NCBI GenBank assembly: GCA_030041195.1
Contig: JASHOI010000580.1
Location: forward strand, 1-8,237
DNA: 8,237 nt
Direction of reading: 5' to 3'
Source of the DNA: Streptosporangiaceae bacterium
GTDB lineage: Bacteria; Actinomycetota; Actinomycetes; Streptosporangiales; Streptosporangiaceae
Of this stretch, positions 1-6,678 are shown piece by piece (position 1 is the stretch's first letter; each line of letters opens with the position of its first letter). Below the pieces are notes generated by a model. It made no database searches, was not told the origin of the DNA, and saw nothing but the letters and a program-made list of their open reading frames with translations. The position numbers were made by a program, and so were the translations under genes.

Positions 1-593
1 CGGGGCTTGGGCCGGGGGGCCGCGCCCAGGTCCAGCCGCACGTCCAGCAGTTCCCGCGCGGCGCCGCGCACCAGTGCCTGGCCGCCGCTGGCCGGCAGCC
101 GCACGGAGTCGCGGGCGAGGCAGCTCAGCACCGACTGGATCGACCACGCGATCAGCTCCGCCTGCTCGGCGGACAGCGCGGGCCTGCGCGCCCGCAGCGG
201 CGGCACGAAGCCCTGGGCCGCCCGGCGCATCACCGCGCGGATCTCGCGCTGCACCCCCTCGGCCAGGTAACGCACCTCGCGGGACCACAGATCGGCGAGG
301 TGCGGGTGGCCGAGCGCCGCGGCGATGTTGCGGTCGATGACCTCCTCGAGCGGCATCCCAGCGGGCGGCGGCGCGACACCGCCGAACGCGTCGCGCACCA
401 CCGCCTCGAGCAGGTCGGCCTTGGTCGCGTAGTGGCGGTAGAGCGCGCCGGCCGTGATGCCGACCCGGCCGGCGATCATGGCCATGGAGACGTTCGGGTA
501 CCCGAGCTCGACGAACAGGTCGCGGGCGTGCACCATGATCTGCTGCTTGCGGTCCTTCGGCCGGCGCCGCACAGCGGTCGCGCCGACGGTCAT
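1..593 (-). CDS. TetR/AcrR-family transcriptional regulator, C-terminus cut by window edge
   Basis: DNA-binding repressor-type protein, probably controlling the divergent acyl-CoA ligase. The minus frame is open from ATG at 593 to the left edge (197 codons visible, no stop). It starts MTVGATAVRRRPKDRKQQIM. A TetR helix-turn-helix lies at about residues 36-56 (VSMAMIAGRVGITAGALYRHY), followed by the usual TKADLLEAVV helix. Residues ~80-185 are a helical ligand-binding/dimerisation region typical of TetR C-termini. The start is supported by GGGAGG five bases upstream of ATG. The visible part is already as long as an ordinary TetR protein (190-210 residues) and ends in a Pro/Ala-rich stretch (GAAPRPKP), so the true stop should be close unless this is a longer two-module TetR protein. 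The ligand is unknown; an acyl-CoA or the ligase's substrate is an inference from position only. Family confidence is high. Confidence 0.92.
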   Translation of the reverse strand, partial: MTVGATAVRRRPKDRKQQIMVHARDLFVELGYPNVSMAMIAGRVGITAGALYRHYATKADLLEAVVRDAFGGVAPPPAGMPLEEVIDRNIAAALGHPHLADLWSREVRYLAEGVQREIRAVMRRAAQGFVPPLRARRPALSAEQAELIAWSIQSVLSCLARDSVRLPASGGQALVRGAARELLDVRLDLGAAPRPKP

Positions 594-630
594 GACTGCC
601 TCCCGGACGAGTCGCGCCCCGAACAGGGTA

Positions 631-672
631 TTGACACTAAGTAAATCTAGAGTAATCCTTCATTTGTTGATA
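631..672. promoter_or_regulatory. Shared control region between the divergent TetR and acyl-CoA ligase genes
   Basis: The 594-742 gap between the two divergent starts contains a markedly AT-rich stretch in otherwise ~70% GC DNA. Two related 9-base words, AGTAAATCT (640-648) and AGTAATCCT (651-659), sit in direct orientation exactly 11 bp apart, about one helical turn. A TTGACA at 631-636 resembles a plus-strand -35 box, but I find no good -10 at 16-18 bp. TTGATA at 667-672 is a second weak -35-like word. An operator for the adjacent TetR protein is the natural guess; which repeat or promoter is used is not determined. Confidence 0.45.
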
Positions 673-742
673 GTGGCGGCGCGTCAGCGGTCCATCTTGG
701 TCAGGCCACACGCATGTATACGCGGTGAAAGGCCACAGTGAC

Positions 743-2272
743 GTGAGCGAACCAGTCGTCGTCTCCGGCCAGCGCCGCGCGCCGCTGCCGGAGGTGAAGG
801 CCCGTGCGGCGCGCCTGGCGGCCGGCCTGCGGGCGATGGGGATCCAGCCCGGTGACCGGTACGCGATCGTAATGCGCAACGAGACGGGGTTCCTCGAGGC
901 CAACCTCGCCGCCTCGGTCATCGGCGCCGTGCCGGTCCCGGTGAACTGGCACTGGACGGGCACCGACCTCAGGCACCTGCTCAGCGACTGCGGAGCCAAG
1001 GTCGTCATCGCTCACACGGACCTGTTGCCCGCGGTGGAAGCGCACAGGCCGGCGCACGCAGCGATCATCGAGGCGGAAGTTCCGCCCGAGGTATCTCAGG
1101 CCTATCACCTAGGGGCCGTTACGCCGAGTGGCCGCCACCCGAGCGCGGCGGAGCTGATCGGGCGCAGTGCGCCCGCGTCCGCGTCCGATGCCTCACCACC
1201 GATGGCGATCATCTACACCTCGGGCACGACCGGCCTCGCGAAGGGCATTCTGCGCGATCCGGTCGCACCGGAAAAGGCCGCCGAGCTCGCCACGTTCATG
1301 CGGTTCCTGATGCAGTTCGAGCCGGGCGGCACGACGCTCTTCCCGGCCCCGCTGTACCACACGGCGCCGAACGTGGCGGCCACGTTCGCCGCCGCCATGG
1401 GCCTCAACATGGTGATCATGCCGAGGTTTGACGCCGAAGAGTTCCTTCGCCTGGTGCAGCAGCACCGGGTGACGACGGTGCAGATGGTCCCGACGATGTT
1501 CGTGCGGCTGCTGCAGCTGCCGGCGGACGTGCGCGCCCGGTACGACCTCTCCTCGCTCAAGGCCGTCGTGCACGCGGCCGCGCCGTGCCCGCCGGACGTC
1601 AAGCGCGCCATGATCGACTGGCTGGGCCCGATCATCAGCGAGTACTACGGCGGGTCCGAGGGCGGCGCGTGGGTCCACTGCACCAGCGAAGAGTGGCTCG
1701 CTCACCCGGGAACCGTCGGCAGGCCGGTGGCCGGCATGGCCGTCCGGGTCGTCGGCCCGGACGGCCGCGAGGCACCGGCGGGGGAGACCGGTGTCATCTA
1801 CGGGCGCTCGCTGGCGGCCTGGCCCGACTTCACCTACATCGGCAGTGACGAGAAACGGCGCTCGATCGACCTCGGCGACGGGTTCATCACGGTCGGGGAT
1901 GTCGGCCGGGTGGACGAGGATGGCTTCGTCTACCTGAGCGACCGGCTGCACGACGTGGTGATCTCGGGCGGGGTGAACATCTACCCGGCCGAGATCGAGG
2001 CCTGCATCCTCGGCCTCGGCGGGGTCGCCGACGTGGCCGTGTTCGGCATCCCGGAACCCGAGCTCGGCGAGGCCCTGGCCGCCCACGTCCAGTTGCTGCC
2101 CGGCGCGGGTGTCACCGAGGACCAGGTCAGGGAGCACGTGCGGCAGAACCTGGCCAGATACAAGGTGCCGAAGGTGGTCGTCTTTGAGGAGGAACTGCCG
2201 CGCGAGGACTCCGGCAAGCTGTTCAAGCGCCGGCTGAAGGCGCGGTACTGGCCGGTCCCGGGGTCGAACTGA
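743..2272 (+). CDS. AMP-forming acyl-CoA synthetase / acid-CoA ligase (ANL superfamily)
   Basis: Adenylates a carboxylic acid with ATP and transfers it to CoA; cytoplasmic. Residue numbers count from the upstream GTG at 725. The P-loop A3 motif YTSGTTGLAKG is at 164-174, the A5 motif YYGGSEG at 307-313, and A7 GDVGRVDEDG at 391-400 with the ribose-binding Asp392 and hinge Arg407. A8 VISGGVNIYPAEIE is at 412-425, and the A10 catalytic Lys498 lies in PREDSGKLFKR. The C-terminal domain is complete and the gene ends SN-TGA. GTG 743 is preferred over GTG 725 because GAAAGG lies 10 bases upstream of it, while 725 has no visible Shine-Dalgarno; the frame is open only back to a TAG at 671 and holds no other start. 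The N-terminus is about 15 residues shorter than many ligases, but the first strand (PVVVSGQRR) is present. The pattern, including PLYHTAPN and VNWHW, resembles the fatty/aromatic/steroid-type FadD and BaiB-like ligases; the exact substrate cannot be read. It is divergent from a TetR gene. Confidence 0.92.
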   Translation: MSEPVVVSGQRRAPLPEVKARAARLAAGLRAMGIQPGDRYAIVMRNETGFLEANLAASVIGAVPVPVNWHWTGTDLRHLLSDCGAKVVIAHTDLLPAVEAHRPAHAAIIEAEVPPEVSQAYHLGAVTPSGRHPSAAELIGRSAPASASDASPPMAIIYTSGTTGLAKGILRDPVAPEKAAELATFMRFLMQFEPGGTTLFPAPLYHTAPNVAATFAAAMGLNMVIMPRFDAEEFLRLVQQHRVTTVQMVPTMFVRLLQLPADVRARYDLSSLKAVVHAAAPCPPDVKRAMIDWLGPIISEYYGGSEGGAWVHCTSEEWLAHPGTVGRPVAGMAVRVVGPDGREAPAGETGVIYGRSLAAWPDFTYIGSDEKRRSIDLGDGFITVGDVGRVDEDGFVYLSDRLHDVVISGGVNIYPAEIEACILGLGGVADVAVFGIPEPELGEALAAHVQLLPGAGVTEDQVREHVRQNLARYKVPKVVVFEEELPREDSGKLFKRRLKARYWPVPGSN

Positions 2273-2306
2273 CCGCCGCGACGGGGCCGGGCGCTGCCGC
2301 GCTCGG

Positions 2307-3167
2307 CTACCGGAAGGTGGTTTCTTGCTTGTCGCCGCTGGCGATCATGGACAGCAGGGCTAGGGCGTCCTGGTCGCGGCTGCCGGGTTCGGCCTGGTAG
2401 ACGCTCATCCGCTGGCCGTCGGCCAGGTAGAGGACCTCGTTGGTCAGGGTGAACTCGCCGACTTGCGGATGCCGGAACGGCTTGGCTTCCCCGCGCCGCT
2501 GCCGTACGTCGTGGCGCTGCCAGAGCCGCGTGAATTCGGGGCTGCCACCGAGCAGTTCCGCGATCAGCGCGGTGACGGCCGGGTCGTCGGGCGTGTCGGC
2601 GGCGAGCGAGCGGAGGTGGGCAGCGGTCGTCTCGGCGGAACGGTCCCAGGCGGCGAACAGTTCCCTGGCCGCAGGGTGGAAGAACGTGTACCGGATCGTG
2701 TTGCGCCGCTCCGGCGGCCAGTCCGCCAGCCCAGGGAACAGCGCGAGGGCCTCGGGATTGGCGGCCAGCAGATCGCTGGTGCGGGTCAGCACGTACGCCG
2801 GGCAGGGCCGCACCGTCTCGAGAAGCTGGCGGACGCCGGGCCGGACTACCCGGCTGGCCGGCGGCGAAATCCGCGCCGTGCGTCCCGCCGCGTGGTTGGC
2901 GAGCGCGTACAGGTGGGCGTTCTCTTCGTCGTTCAGCAGCAGGGCGCGCGCGAGCCCGTCCAGGATGGGACCGCTGGGATTGGTCTCCTTGCCCTGCTCC
3001 AGCCGGATGTAGTAGTCGATGGACAGTCCCGCGAGCGCGGCTGTCTCCTCGCGCCGCAGCCCGGGCGTCCGCCGGGTGCCGGGACCCCTCGGCAGGCCGA
3101 CATCTCCAGGCTGCAGCCTGGCCCGCCGAGCCCGGAGGAATTCGCCTAGCTCATTCGGCGCCGGCAT
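2307..3167 (-). CDS. XRE-family regulator with MmyB-like ligand-binding domain
   Basis: Transcription factor of 286 residues, the usual size for this family. N-terminal helix-turn-helix at about residues 5-75: ELGEFLRARRARL, then the characteristic TPGLRREETAALAGLS and DYYIRLEQGK. The C-terminal MmyB-like (PAS-like) domain spans about 105-275, with family landmarks YVLTRTSDLLAANPEA, RYTFFHPAARELF, and WQRHDVR followed by FRHPQVGEFTL and EVLYLADGQRM. In this family the C-terminal domain is thought to bind a small hydrophobic ligand. It is divergent from the SDR at 3364, the usual neighbour of such regulators, so it probably controls that gene; this is inference. ATG 3167 gives the standard family N-terminus, but the only clear Shine-Dalgarno word (GGAGG) lies one base before the ATG, unusually close. 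It converges on the acyl-CoA ligase with only 34 bp between stops and no evident terminator. Confidence 0.92.
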   Translation of the reverse strand: MPAPNELGEFLRARRARLQPGDVGLPRGPGTRRTPGLRREETAALAGLSIDYYIRLEQGKETNPSGPILDGLARALLLNDEENAHLYALANHAAGRTARISPPASRVVRPGVRQLLETVRPCPAYVLTRTSDLLAANPEALALFPGLADWPPERRNTIRYTFFHPAARELFAAWDRSAETTAAHLRSLAADTPDDPAVTALIAELLGGSPEFTRLWQRHDVRQRRGEAKPFRHPQVGEFTLTNEVLYLADGQRMSVYQAEPGSRDQDALALLSMIASGDKQETTFR

Positions 3168-3212
3168 GCCTCCAGTGTGGCATCCGGCGCCGCGGCCAGC
3201 GTAGCCCTGTCA

Positions 3213-3230
3213 CTGCCAGGAACGCGGCAG
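3213..3230. promoter_or_regulatory. Candidate operator (CTGCC-N8-GGCAG inverted repeat)
   Basis: An inverted repeat, CTGCC at 3213-3217 and GGCAG at 3226-3230 with an 8-base spacer, lies 46 bp upstream of the MmyB-like regulator start and inside the divergent region shared with the SDR. Centre-to-centre spacing of about 13 bp would suit a dimeric regulator. The arms are only 5 bp and GC-rich, so chance occurrence is quite possible in this composition. The rest of 3168-3363 shows no clear promoter boxes. Confidence 0.25.
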
Positions 3231-3363
3231 CCTTCCTGCGCGCCGGCGAGCGCGGCAGCGTTGAAGGCACGCGCCGATGAGGCCGAACCCGCGGGTCGCG
3301 ACGCTCGAACCGGCACGGCCGAACCTCCGCCCCGCATAAACCCGGACACGAAAGGCAATCACG

Positions 3364-4191
3364 ATGGCCACCTGGCTCATCACCGGCTGCTCGACCGGCC
3401 TAGGGCGGGCGCTCGCCACGGCAGTCCTGGACCGCGGTGAGAACGTCGTCGCGACGGCTCGTGACGTGGCCAGGATCGAGGATCTCGCGCGGCCGCACCC
3501 GCGTACCGCGCTCGCGCTGCCGCTCGATGTCACCGACCACGCCCGCGTCCGTGACGTCGTCCGCGCCGCCGAGGAGCGTTTCGGCGGCATCGATGTCCTG
3601 GTCAATAATGCCGGCCATGGCTACCGGGCCGCCGTCGAGGAGGCGGCGGAGGACCAGGTCCAGGAGATGTTCGCCACGAACTTCTTCGGCGCGGTCGCGC
3701 TGATCCAGGCTGTGCTGCCCGGGATGCGCGAACGGCGCAGCGGCACGATCGTGAACGTCTCCTCGGCCGGAGTGCGCAGCTGCCCCATTGGAACAGGGCA
3801 CTACGTGGCTGCCAAGGCAGCCCTGGAGGCGCTGACCGCCGCCCTGCGCAAGGAGGTCGCGCCGCTGGGGATCACCGTCATGACGGTCGAGCCCGGCGCG
3901 TTCCGCACCAATTACAAGCGCTCCCTCGCCCAGCCGCGGGAGGAGATCAGTGACTATGCCGGCACCGTGGGCGCCCGCCGCAAGGCAGACCTCGCCGAGG
4001 ACGCCCGCCAGCCCGGGGACCCGGCCAGGGCGGCTCAGGCGATCATCACTGCCGTCCGGAGCCCCGGCACACCGTCGATGCTCGTGCTCGGGCCCGACGC
4101 GCTCACGTGGTTCCGCGATGCCACGAAGGAACTCAGCGCGGAGGTCGACGCCTGGGAGCAGACCAGCCTCAGCACCAGCTTCCCCGGCTGA
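3364..4191 (+). CDS. Classical short-chain dehydrogenase/reductase (SDR)
   Basis: NAD(P)-dependent oxidoreductase of 275 residues with a Rossmann fold; cytoplasmic. The cofactor motif TGCSTGLG is at residues 7-14. Arg33 after beta-2 (TARD) suggests NADP(H) preference. Asp55 (LDVTD) should contact the adenine. NNAG is at 81-84. The catalytic tetrad is complete: Asn106 (ATNFFG), Ser134 (NVSSAG), Tyr147 and Lys151 (YVAAK). The PG motif EPGAFRT follows at 176-182. Length and C-terminus (about 60 residues after the PG motif) match the actinobacterial SDRs often called oxidoreductases or retinol-dehydrogenase-like. The start is supported by GAAAGG eight bases upstream of ATG. It is divergent from an MmyB-like regulator, which probably controls it. 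The substrate is unknown; ketone or aldehyde reduction is the family expectation only. Confidence 0.95.
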   Translation: MATWLITGCSTGLGRALATAVLDRGENVVATARDVARIEDLARPHPRTALALPLDVTDHARVRDVVRAAEERFGGIDVLVNNAGHGYRAAVEEAAEDQVQEMFATNFFGAVALIQAVLPGMRERRSGTIVNVSSAGVRSCPIGTGHYVAAKAALEALTAALRKEVAPLGITVMTVEPGAFRTNYKRSLAQPREEISDYAGTVGARRKADLAEDARQPGDPARAAQAIITAVRSPGTPSMLVLGPDALTWFRDATKELSAEVDAWEQTSLSTSFPG

Positions 4192-4213
4192 ACAACGCAG
4201 GGCCGCGCGGGGG

Positions 4214-4713
4214 CTATTTTGCTTGCGAGACTGCCGTCTCCGGCGCCAGCGGCGCGAGTCCGACGAGCTTGGAGAGGAATCGATCGGCCTGCTCGGGGAA
4301 GGGCGGCCAGGGCAGGTCAGGCTCATTGATCCGCAGCGACAGCATGCCGATGACGGCCGTCCGGAGATCGAGTGCGACGGTGGCGGCGTCCCCTGGCGAG
4401 GCAACCCCAGCGTCCATGCAGCGCTGCACCGCAGCCGTGGTTCGCGTGAACGCGGCCTCCTTGAAAGGCATGCCGACCTTGCTCTCGTGCATCACCTTGT
4501 AGAGGCCGGGATGCTCCTGCACCCAGGCCGCGCCCCGTCCGCAGCCTGGAGCATTTCCGCATGGCAGCGTTGCATGGCCGCCGCGACGAGCGCGTCACGA
4601 TCTGGAAAGTACAGGTAGACAGAGGTGGGGGATATCGACACCGCACGTGCAACCGCGCGCAGCGACAAGGCCTCGTCGTCGGCTAGGTCGTCGAGCATCT
4701 GCACGGCGGCGGA
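4214..4713 (-). pseudogene. TetR-family regulator remnant: 5'-truncated and frameshifted
   Basis: Two minus-strand frames carry the halves of one TetR protein. The N-terminal half (about 4713 down to 4530) reads AAVQMLDDLADDEALSLRAV, then the recognition helix region ARAVSISPTSVYLYF and DRDALVAAAMQRCHAEM; that frame then runs into unrelated sequence. The C-terminal half continues in another frame from about 4537 down to the TAG at 4214-4216: AWVQEHPGLYKVMHES, then a normal TetR C-terminal domain ending ETAVSQAK. Between HAEM and AWVQ only ~10 residues remain where related proteins have ~30, so a deletion that is not a multiple of three, rather than a one-base error, is likely. Upstream, homology stops in the middle of helix 1 with no credible start codon or Shine-Dalgarno, directly against the LivF remnant. 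The gene is very unlikely to yield a working repressor. It converges on the SDR with 22 bp between them. Confidence 0.8.
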
Positions 4714-4716
4714 AAC

Positions 4717-5067
4717 GCTTACGACTTGTTTCCCGAGCTCGTGGCCCTTGCCGACCGCCGCGCTGGCACGCTCAGCGGTGGCCAGCAGCAAATGCTCGCG
4801 ATCGCGCGCGCCCTGGTGGCGCAGCCGCGTGTGCTGCTGCTTGACGAACCGTCGCAGGGGCTGGCCCCGTTCGTTTCGGAGCGTCTTGCCGGCTCTCTTC
4901 GCCATCTTCAGGAGGCGGGCATGACGATGCTGATCGTGGAGCAGAATCTGTCCTTCGCCCGTCAGTGCACCGCCCGCCTGTACGCGATCGCACAGGGGGC
5001 GGTGCGCTTCACCGGAACCTGGAGCGAGTTCGCCGCCAGCGGAGAGCTGATCGGCTCCTACCTCTGA
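4717..5067 (+). pseudogene. livF: C-terminal fragment of a LivF-type branched-chain amino-acid ABC ATPase
   Basis: About 116 residues that match the second half of LivF/UrtE-type ATPases (normally ~235-240). The fragment begins at AYDLFPEL, where LivF proteins have VYELFPRL, and holds the signature LSGGQQQMLAIARAL, Walker B VLLLDEPSQGLAP, the LivF-typical VEQN at the switch position, and the C-terminal SGELIGSYL ending at TGA 5065-5067. Walker A, the Q-loop and all upstream sequence are missing. The frame reaches back only to a TAG at 4684-4686, through sequence that is the antisense of the TetR remnant. A TTG at 4726 is the only nearby start and has no Shine-Dalgarno. No LivK/H/M/G genes are in the window. 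The product could not bind ATP productively. I read this as the leftover of a deletion that removed the rest of a liv operon. It converges on the ABC permease with 18 bp between stops. Confidence 0.8.
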
Positions 5068-5085
5068 ACCCGCGCCCTTCTGTTC

Positions 5086-6678
5086 TCAGGTCATCGCGCT
5101 GCGCACGGCGGCCTGGCTCAGTTCCGGAATCCTTCCCGCGGCAACGGCCGCCGCGAGCCGGACACCGGCGAACGCGAGGGCCAGACCGTAGACGGCCGCG
5201 CACGGCAGCAGCACGCCGATCCGGACTGCGATCGGCGCGCTCGCGGTCAGCACCGCCGTGATGATCACCGGTGCCGCCGCCACGGCGGTTCCCACCAGCG
5301 TGCCGAGAACGCCCGCGATCCGGTAGCCACTGTATCCTTGCGCGGCCGTCAGCATCGGAGTGCCGGTCCGCCTGGTCATCGGGTACGGCAGCGTGGCGCT
5401 GAACACGTTGCTGAGACCGAGGGCAGCACCGAGTCCCGCCAGCGCGACCGGCGCCGCCTCGAGTCCGAAGCCGGGACGGCCGACCGCGGCGGCGAGCCCG
5501 AAGCAGACCGCCACCACCAGCGGTGCGCCAATCACGGCGTACACGAGGTTCTGCCCGGAGAAGTAGGCGCGCAGGTCGCGAGGGCGGCTCAGCGCCGTCG
5601 CCTCGAGCAGGAACGGGGGTCCGGTCAGCCCGGCCGAGTTCGCGTGGAAGATCCCGGCGAACGCGGCGCCGAAGACCGCGCTCGCCAGGATGACCGCGGG
5701 ATGGTGCTGCTTGCCGACGATGGAGCTGGCCGACACGGCGGCGGTGATGACCGCGACGAGCGCCCAGTAGACGAGCGAGGCCGGATCGCGGTGCTGGTAG
5801 AGCCAGACCCTGGCGGCAACGGCGCCGCGCAGGCCGAACCCGGCCAGCGGCAGCTTGGCGCTGCGGACCCGCGCCCCCTGGGTCGTGGTGTCCGGCGTCA
5901 CCAGCGCTCGGCTCAGCGACCTGACCCACAGCCAGCCAAACACGGCGATGACGGCTGCCAGCGCCGCGAGGCGGGCCAGCGCCATGCCGGGCCGGCCGTC
6001 CGACGCGTCCTGGATCGCGTGCGCGGCCAGGCCCGGCGGCAGCCACCGCATCCACGAGTCGAATCCGGTGAAGCTCGCCGCGGTGATCTTGCCTTCGGCG
6101 GCAGCCTTGGGCACCACCTGGGTGAAGAACTCGTACAACGCGACCAGCGGGATGACCAGGAACACGGCCAGGTCCCTGCCCCGGCGCGAGCGGAGCAGGC
6201 CGGCCAGGGACGTCGTCACGAACCGGGACAGGACGATGCAGAACAGCACCTGCAAGATCACCGCGACCACGGCGACGACCACGCCGAGCGCGCCGCTGGC
6301 CAGCCCCACAGTGACGCCGAGCAGGCCGATCACGTTGGCCAGCGGCCAGGCACCGGTGGCCGAAGCCGCCAGCAGCCCGACCGTGAGCTTGCGGGTACGC
6401 AGCGGGTAGAGCGCCAGCGTCGCCGGGTCGAGCGTGCTGTCCACGCCGAAGGTCATGATCGGCGCGAACAGCCAGCCGAACGCGAACACGGTGAAGATGA
6501 CCGCGGTCAGGTCCACGGACGTGGCCTTGCCGCGGAACGCGGCCAGCGTTATGAACGTGCCGGCCGCGAGCAGCGCGGCGAACGTCGTGCTGACGATGAA
6601 ACTGACCTTGGCGGCGTTGGACGAGCGCAGCGCGTTGAGCAGCAGGCGCAGTTTCAGCTGGACGAGGAGCCGAGCCAT
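5086..6678 (-). CDS. ABC-2-type exporter permease, polytopic membrane protein
   Basis: Membrane subunit of the exporter whose ATPase is the overlapping upstream gene. 530 residues with roughly 12 hydrophobic segments, at about 24-47, 58-78, 98-122, 126-151, 170-189, 233-252, 303-320, 327-346, 376-400, 408-427, 455-480 and 484-510. The N-terminus MARLLVQLKLRLLLNALRSS is a short basic cytoplasmic helix, as in this family. Charged loops at 162-169 (RSRRGRD) and 253-300 are probably cytoplasmic; the latter may contact the ATPase. The size and segment count suggest two six-helix halves in one chain, so one polypeptide could supply the whole transmembrane pore; that is inference. AGGAGGTG lies five bases upstream of ATG 6678, and the gene overlaps the end of the ATPase by 25 bp, so translation is probably coupled. 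The substrate (drug, peptide, lipid) cannot be told. Confidence 0.85.
   Translation of the reverse strand: MARLLVQLKLRLLLNALRSSNAAKVSFIVSTTFAALLAAGTFITLAAFRGKATSVDLTAVIFTVFAFGWLFAPIMTFGVDSTLDPATLALYPLRTRKLTVGLLAASATGAWPLANVIGLLGVTVGLASGALGVVVAVVAVILQVLFCIVLSRFVTTSLAGLLRSRRGRDLAVFLVIPLVALYEFFTQVVPKAAAEGKITAASFTGFDSWMRWLPPGLAAHAIQDASDGRPGMALARLAALAAVIAVFGWLWVRSLSRALVTPDTTTQGARVRSAKLPLAGFGLRGAVAARVWLYQHRDPASLVYWALVAVITAAVSASSIVGKQHHPAVILASAVFGAAFAGIFHANSAGLTGPPFLLEATALSRPRDLRAYFSGQNLVYAVIGAPLVVAVCFGLAAAVGRPGFGLEAAPVALAGLGAALGLSNVFSATLPYPMTRRTGTPMLTAAQGYSGYRIAGVLGTLVGTAVAAAPVIITAVLTASAPIAVRIGVLLPCAAVYGLALAFAGVRLAAAVAAGRIPELSQAAVRSAMT

Noticed and set aside
631..659. Full sigma-70 promoter from TTGACA for the ligase gene
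   Set aside because: The -35 word is good, but no acceptable -10 lies 16-18 bp downstream; TAGAGT at 648-653 is only 11 bp away.
1193..2137. 314-codon minus-strand frame inside the acyl-CoA ligase
   Set aside because: His/Arg/Asp-rich antisense shadow of a gene whose catalytic motifs are all intact on the plus strand.
3400..4404. 334-codon minus-strand frame across the SDR
   Set aside because: No recognisable domain; antisense to a complete SDR, and it runs across the SDR stop into the TetR remnant in the wrong frame.
4492..4905. Single 137-aa minus-strand protein starting MAKRAGKTLRNERG
   Set aside because: Only its second half is TetR-like; the first half is antisense to the LivF fragment, so the start is an artefact of the junction.
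4192..5085. Insertion sequence or transposon as the cause of the broken genes
   Set aside because: No transposase fragment, terminal inverted repeats or target-site duplication could be seen; plain deletion explains the junction.
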